This document shows positions 9,028-12,686 of a stretch of 12,686 nt of DNA, piece by piece (the stretch's first letter is position 1; every line of letters starts with the position of its first letter). The translations under genes were made by a program, and so were the position numbers. The notes under the pieces were generated by a model that searched no databases, had not been told where the DNA came from, and saw nothing but the letters and a program-made list of their open reading frames with translations. This stretch comes from Aquificota bacterium. Its GTDB lineage: Bacteria > Thermosulfidibacterota > Thermosulfidibacteria > Thermosulfidibacterales > B14-G1. The stretch is taken from NCBI GenBank assembly GCA_003648675.1, contig QMPS01000006.1:1-12686 (forward strand). Reading direction: 5' to 3'.

Positions 9028-9381
9028 TTAAGCTTTGAAAGGAATGACGGTGATGGCGCCTAGTACCAACAGAATCAGCCCCAGGGTGCATAGAGCGTAG
9101 AAGATCCAGGTCTGGGCCGTTTCACTATGCACATAGTCCTGGACCACCATCCACACGCCATTGAGGCCGTGGAACAGGGCGCACACCAAAAAGGTGAGAT
9201 CGAAAACCTTCCAGGTGGCCGTAGCCAGCCTGGGGGCTACCGCAGCGTACGTAACTCCACCACCTTTAGGGAAATTGTGGGTGATGGCAAAGTGTATAAT
9301 GAGCAGAATCACCAGCAAAATGCCCGTCAGCCTTTGAAAGAGCCATGCGTAAAAGCCACCTGACGTTCTGGGAAACTTCAT
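9028..9381 (-). CDS. sdhD: Succinate dehydrogenase, membrane anchor subunit D (cytochrome b)
   Basis: This is a 117-residue integral membrane subunit with three predicted helices (about 13-35, 58-80 and 90-114). QRLTG (16-20) at the start of helix 1 is the anchor-family counterpart of the SdhC HRxTG motif. His71 in HGLNGVW, followed by Asp82-Tyr83 (QDYV), aligns without gaps with E. coli SdhD His71 (heme b ligand) and Asp82/Tyr83 (quinone site). His30 near the outer end of helix 1 is a further histidine that could serve a second heme with SdhC His37. The start has GGAGG at 9389-9393 with 7-nt spacing, and the gene begins 13 nt after sdhC. An 18-nt gap leads to sdhA. The C/D naming follows gene order and motif similarity. 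Confidence 0.93.
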   Translation of the reverse strand: MKFPRTSGGFYAWLFQRLTGILLVILLIIHFAITHNFPKGGGVTYAAVAPRLATATWKVFDLTFLVCALFHGLNGVWMVVQDYVHSETAQTWIFYALCTLGLILLVLGAITVIPFKA

Positions 9382-9394
9382 CGGCTCACCTCCC

Positions 9395-9784
9395 CTATCC
9401 TGCTAATGTGTGCAGGAAATGGATAAACATCGGAACACCACCCACCAGGAAGAGGAAGATAGCCACCGCCATCATGGCAGCAAAGATCTGCTTATGGGCT
9501 TCCACCCCTTCCTTGGAGAACTCCACGATGATGATCCTCAAACCGTTGAAGGCGTGATAAAGCACACACCCCAGCAACCCGATCTCCAGGAAGAGAAAGA
9601 GAGGAGACTGAACAGCCTTCATCACCTTGTTGAATCCAGCAGGCCCTTGGGAAAGGTGATGTGTCACCCAGATATGGAGCATGAGATAAAAGACCAGAAG
9701 AAGCCCTGTCACCCTGTGGAGGATCCAAGCAATGGTTCCGATGTGCAAACGGTAACGCTTAATAACACTGGGTTTTTCCAGCAT
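9395..9784 (-). CDS. sdhC: Succinate dehydrogenase, cytochrome b subunit C
   Basis: This is a 129-residue membrane anchor with three predicted helices (about 18-40, 62-86 and 100-124). The SdhC signature ILHRVTG (21-27) contains Arg24, equivalent to the quinone-site Arg31 of E. coli. The residue matching E. coli Ser27 is Trp20. His77 in HAFNGLR corresponds to the conserved helix-2 heme ligand (E. coli His84). His37 near the outer end of helix 1, with His42 and His43 beyond it, is absent from the E. coli one-heme enzyme and is a candidate ligand for a second, distal heme. GGAGG at 9793-9797 with 8-nt spacing supports the start. It is the first gene of the sdhCDAB module, and a strong hairpin separates it from the fumarase genes. 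Confidence 0.94.
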   Translation of the reverse strand: MLEKPSVIKRYRLHIGTIAWILHRVTGLLLVFYLMLHIWVTHHLSQGPAGFNKVMKAVQSPLFLFLEIGLLGCVLYHAFNGLRIIIVEFSKEGVEAHKQIFAAMMAVAIFLFLVGGVPMFIHFLHTLAG

Positions 9785-9811
9785 ACCCCAAACCTCCTCT
9801 AAAACTTTTGG

Positions 9812-9836
9812 AGGGGGTCTGGACAGCAGACCCCCT
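9812..9836 (-). promoter_or_regulatory. Intercistronic hairpin between fumarase beta and sdhC
   Basis: This is a perfect 10-bp stem of AGGGGGTCTG (9812-9821) and CAGACCCCCT (9827-9836) with a 5-nt loop, lying in the 73-nt gap between the fumarase beta stop and the sdhC ribosome-binding site. In the transcript the bases that follow (CCAAAAGTTTTAG) contain only a short delayed U run, so complete termination is unlikely. The 10-mer GAGGGGGTCT (9811-9820) recurs in the same orientation in the lon/korC hairpin (1372-1381). Confidence 0.65.
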
Positions 9837-9857
9837 AAGCTATTTCAAACCTCCAAA

Positions 9858-10421
9858 TCAATCTTTCACTTCATACTGTTTTCTGCCCTCCTTCTCAAGA
9901 TCATTCCCATAAATGTCGTTGACCACAATAACAGGAAAGTCTTCCACTTCCAACCGCCTCACAGCCTCAGGACCAAGGTCCTCATAGGCTATGACTTCAG
10001 ACTTCTTGATACTCTTGGCCAAGAGGGCACCGGCACCACCAATGGCACCGAAATACACGCATTTATACTTGACACAGGCGTCTATCACCTCCTGAGAACG
10101 ACCACCTTTGCCGATCATGCCCTTCAGACCCAAAGCGATAAGCCTAGGAGAGTAGGGATCCATCCTGTAACTAGTGGTGGGACCGGCAGAGCCTATTGGC
10201 CATCCAGGCTTTGCAGGGGCAGGGCCTACAAAATAGATGATGGCTCCCTTGATATCGAAGGGGAGATCTTCCCCCCTATCCAAGGCTTCCACCATCCGCT
10301 TGTGGGCCGCATCCCTCCCCGTGTAAATGACACCATTCAAGAGCACCCTGTCCCCTATTTTGAGCTTCTCCACATCCTCATCGGTCAGCGGAGTGGTTAA
10401 TTTAATGTAATCCTCAGCCAT
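9858..10421 (-). CDS. Class I fumarate hydratase, beta (C-terminal) subunit
   Basis: This is the second subunit of the two-subunit, iron-sulfur (class I) fumarase, which interconverts fumarate and malate. At 187 residues it equals the C-terminal domain of one-chain class I fumarases such as E. coli FumA. Family segments are TGRDAAHKR (34-42), IYFVGPAPAKPG (62-73), the highly conserved GPTTSYRMD (80-88) and IGKGG (103-107), with ending IVVNDIYGNDL (165-175). GGAGG at 10427-10431 with 5-nt spacing supports the ATG at 10421. It lies 28 nt after the alpha subunit with no hairpin between. Related subunits form L(+)-tartrate dehydratase, but the TCA context makes fumarase much more likely. Split class I fumarases are common in anaerobes and thermophiles. 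Confidence 0.94.
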   Translation of the reverse strand: MAEDYIKLTTPLTDEDVEKLKIGDRVLLNGVIYTGRDAAHKRMVEALDRGEDLPFDIKGAIIYFVGPAPAKPGWPIGSAGPTTSYRMDPYSPRLIALGLKGMIGKGGRSQEVIDACVKYKCVYFGAIGGAGALLAKSIKKSEVIAYEDLGPEAVRRLEVEDFPVIVVNDIYGNDLEKEGRKQYEVKD

Positions 10422-10449
10422 GACAGCCTCCTTACATCCATTGCACAGG

Positions 10450-11289
10450 TTAAATGGTTACTTCTTTGTGCCTGGCGGCGTGGCAGTTGATGTTCACTGC
10501 ACAGGGCAAACTGGCAATATGGCAGGGCTCCATCTCAAAGTGAACGGCCAACGCATACACGGTACCGCCCCAGCCCATGGGACCCATGCCCAGTTTGTTA
10601 ATTCTCTCCAGCATCTCCTGCTCGGCAGCCGCCAGCTCCAAATCAGGATTGGGCCTACCAAGAGGCCTGAGGAGGGCCTTTTTGGCTAAGAAGGCTGAAC
10701 GCTCAAAGGTGCCGCCCACACCCACACCCACGATAACAGGAGGACAGGGATTTCCACCAGACTCACTGCACCTCTGGACCACGTAGTCCTTCACTCCCTC
10801 CAGACCATCAGCGGGCTTGAGCATCATAACCCGAGACATATTCTCACTGCCACCACCTTTAGGGGCAATAACAATCCTCACCTTGTCCCCAGGCACAATA
10901 TCATAATGTATAACAGGAGGAGTATTATCCCCCACATTAGCCCTGGTGAAGGGATGACAAGTGGACTTTCTCAAGTAACCCTCTTTATAACCCTGACGCA
11001 CTCCCTCGAAGATGGCCTCCTTAAGATCGCCACCCACAAACTTTACGTCCTGCCCAATCTCCATAAATATGACGGCCAGGCCGCAATCCTGACAGATGGC
11101 AACCCTCTCCTCCCTGGCTATATCAGCGTTCCTGATGATCTGCTCCAAAACAGACCTGCCAACGGGGGACTTCTCTTTCTTTAGGGCTTCCTGTAGTGCA
11201 TTGTAAACATCTTCGGGAAGGTAATAGTTAGCGTCCATACAAAGCTTCTTAATGGCCTCAGTAACTTCAGAAACGTTTACCTCTCTCAT
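10450..11289 (-). CDS. Class I fumarate hydratase, alpha (N-terminal, Fe-S) subunit
   Basis: This is the [4Fe-4S]-binding subunit of the two-subunit class I fumarase (279 residues). The cluster is held by three cysteines, most likely Cys66 (ICQDCG), Cys182 (GNPCPP) and Cys269 (NINCHAARH), whose spacing resembles that of characterised class I fumarases. Other family segments are ANVGDNTPPVIH (117-128), KGGGSEN (144-150), PPVIVGVGVGGTFE (183-196), and the end PCHIASLP (255-262). The usual QDTG reads QDCG here. The ATG at 11289 has only a weak ribosome-binding site (AAGGGG about 8 nt upstream). A closer ATG at 11297 is out of frame and stops at once, so the start is secure. Oxygen-labile fumarase fits an anaerobic host. 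It follows mdh after a 50-nt gap holding a hairpin. Confidence 0.95.
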   Translation of the reverse strand: MREVNVSEVTEAIKKLCMDANYYLPEDVYNALQEALKKEKSPVGRSVLEQIIRNADIAREERVAICQDCGLAVIFMEIGQDVKFVGGDLKEAIFEGVRQGYKEGYLRKSTCHPFTRANVGDNTPPVIHYDIVPGDKVRIVIAPKGGGSENMSRVMMLKPADGLEGVKDYVVQRCSESGGNPCPPVIVGVGVGGTFERSAFLAKKALLRPLGRPNPDLELAAAEQEMLERINKLGMGPMGWGGTVYALAVHFEMEPCHIASLPCAVNINCHAARHKEVTI

Positions 11290-11314
11290 GCCACCATCCC
11301 CTTACAAAGGATTT

Positions 11315-11333
11315 GGGGGGCTCGAAGCCCCCC
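11315..11333 (-). promoter_or_regulatory. Intercistronic G-run hairpin between mdh and fumarase alpha
   Basis: GGGGGGCT (11315-11322) and AGCCCCCC (11326-11333) form a perfect 8-bp stem with a 3-nt loop, beginning 6 nt after the mdh stop in the transcript. It is followed by AAATCCTTTGTAAGG, which lacks a proper U tract. It is likely an mRNA 3'-end stabiliser, processing or partial termination site separating mdh from the fumarase genes. Confidence 0.6.
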
Positions 11334-11339
11334 TGGAAG

Positions 11340-12296
<957 letters not shown>

Positions 12297-12304
12297 TTAA
12301 AACT

Positions 12305-12331
12305 CGGGGCCGGGCCCGGGCCCGGTCCCCG
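12305..12331 (-). promoter_or_regulatory. Extremely GC-rich palindromic hairpin directly upstream of the mdh ribosome-binding site
   Basis: Bases 12310-12325 form a perfect 16-nt palindrome (CCGGGCCCGGGCCCGG). Outside it GGGG (12306-12309) pairs with CCCC (12327-12330) past one bulged T (12326), and C12305 pairs with G12331. With a 4-nt loop this makes about 11 G-C pairs. In the transcript it is followed by AGUUUUAAAAAAAG and then the mdh Shine-Dalgarno 15 nt away. It could be the terminator or boundary hairpin of the former icd gene, or an attenuator for the mdh-led transcript. It is the most GC-rich spot in an otherwise moderate-GC, locally AT-rich spacer. Confidence 0.7.
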
Positions 12332-12342
12332 GCTTGGAACCC

Positions 12343-12501
12343 TTAATCATCCACAAAAACCCCAACAGAAGCCTTCCAGATATTGAAACCAGCGCCATCC
12401 CCTTCAATAGAGGGAACAATGGGATTATCAGGAACTTCCAGTTCCCCCTCCCTCGAAATGATGGACTCACCCCACCTAGGAACCTGGTAAAACCCTGCCA
12501 T
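12343..12501 (-). pseudogene. icd: Truncated isocitrate dehydrogenase N-terminal remnant (52 codons)
   Basis: An ATG at 12501 opens 52 codons ending at TAA (12343-12345). The translation contains [17 protein letters not shown] followed by [17 protein letters not shown] and IWKASVGVF. This matches, gap-free, the N-terminus of NADP-type isocitrate dehydrogenases (compare VPxxGxxI...G.L.VPxNPIIPYIEGDGIG in E. coli Icd). The similarity stops after VGVF, where VDD and a stop replace the expected VFDAAVEKAY. The remaining ~350 residues of the enzyme are absent; only about 60 nt separate this stop from mdh. Typical conserved positions have changed (IGPD to AGFN, YIEGDG to SIEGDG), as expected of relaxed selection. 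A GAGGGAGGG stretch lies just upstream of the ATG. I infer that an icd gene once headed this cluster and lost most of its body by deletion; a functional short peptide is possible but less likely. Confidence 0.8.
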
Positions 12502-12537
12502 ACCCTCCCTCAGATTTGTAATGATTGAACTGCCTCT

Positions 12538-12639
12538 CTAAAGAAGCCCAAACCCCCTAATAAAAAATCCCCATCCACTACACATCATCAAGCCAATCCA
12601 TTTTAAGCGGGTGAAAGGTATCACTTTTTCAAAATCCAT
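12538..12639 (-). other. Unrecognised small ORF (33 codons), doubtful gene
   Basis: An ATG at 12639 opens 33 codons to TAG at 12538-12540. It is preceded by a GGGGGGAG stretch about 7 nt upstream, which would serve as a ribosome-binding site. The peptide starts MDFEKVIPFTRLKW and continues with a hydrophobic C-terminal half (IGLMMCSGWGFFIRGFGLL), which might be a short membrane segment. The same frame is also open from the window edge to this ATG, so it could be the tail of a longer frame that begins outside. I recognise no family. Its start overlaps the candidate -35 box described separately, so at most one of the two readings is likely to be right. Confidence 0.2.
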
Positions 12640-12644
12640 GTCAA
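12615..12644 (-). promoter_or_regulatory. Candidate sigma-70-type promoter upstream of the icd remnant and mdh
   Basis: On the minus strand a perfect TTGACA (12639-12644) is followed after 18 nt by TACCTT (12615-12620), which is preceded by a TG at the extended -10 position. The -10 match is weak (3 of 6). If used, transcription would begin near 12607, leaving about 105 nt before the icd remnant and about 330 nt before mdh. No better promoter was seen in 12282-12686. Confidence 0.35.
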
Positions 12645-12686
12645 GCTCCCCCCACCAAGGAAAAGACCAAACCCTTTTTGTAATAC

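Noticed and set aside
9028..9784. Possible E. coli-like one-heme (type C) succinate dehydrogenase
   Set aside because: It was my first reading from the helix-2 histidines and the Asp-Tyr pair. The additional helix-1 histidines in both anchors make the di-heme type A reading more likely, although spectroscopy would be needed.
12305..12331. GC palindrome as an operator for a dimeric repressor
   Set aside because: The pure G/C composition, hairpin potential with a following U run and position after the icd remnant fit an RNA hairpin better than a typical operator.

Overview
The window holds the C-terminal part of a Lon protease gene (plus strand, cut by the left edge). Converging on it is a tightly packed minus-strand cluster of 13 genes encoding every enzyme between oxaloacetate and 2-oxoglutarate in the C4 half of the TCA cycle. 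In transcription order these are mdh, the two class I fumarase subunits, sdhC-sdhD-sdhA-sdhB, sucC-sucD and korD-korA-korB-korC. The order of the enzymes is the order of the reactions. Oxygen-sensitive or ferredoxin-linked forms (four-subunit 2-oxoglutarate:ferredoxin oxidoreductase, split Fe-S fumarase) with an LDH-like malate dehydrogenase point to a strict anaerobe. The protein styles suggest a Desulfobacterota-like, possibly thermophilic, sulfate-, sulfur- or metal-respiring or autotrophic bacterium. This placement is inferred from protein style, not from a phylogeny.

Layout: 1-1365 lon; 1371-1401 a hairpin shared by the convergent ends of lon and korC; 1422-4277 korDABC, joined by stop/start overlaps; 4294-6359 sucCD; 6443-9784 sdhCDAB; 9858-11289 fumarase alpha and beta; 11340-12278 mdh; 12279-12686 the upstream region. 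The upstream region is not empty. It carries a 52-codon remnant (12343-12501, minus) that reads as the N-terminus of an NADP-type isocitrate dehydrogenase ending at a stop codon, then a very GC-rich palindrome just before the mdh ribosome-binding site. A possible promoter and an unrecognised 33-codon ORF lie further upstream. The cluster therefore probably began, or its ancestor began, with icd.

G-run hairpins sit at the boundaries between enzyme modules (icd remnant/mdh, mdh/fum, fum/sdh, sdh/suc and the end of kor) and are absent inside multi-subunit modules. The one boundary without a hairpin is sucCD/kor. The two membrane subunits of the succinate dehydrogenase each carry two well-placed histidines, which suggests a di-heme, two-anchor (type A) enzyme suited to menaquinone. 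With kor and sucCD acting on either side of succinyl-CoA, the set can run oxidatively (acetate or other substrate oxidation) or reductively (rTCA carbon fixation or fumarate respiration). The window contains no citrate synthase, ATP-citrate lyase or aconitase that would decide the direction.
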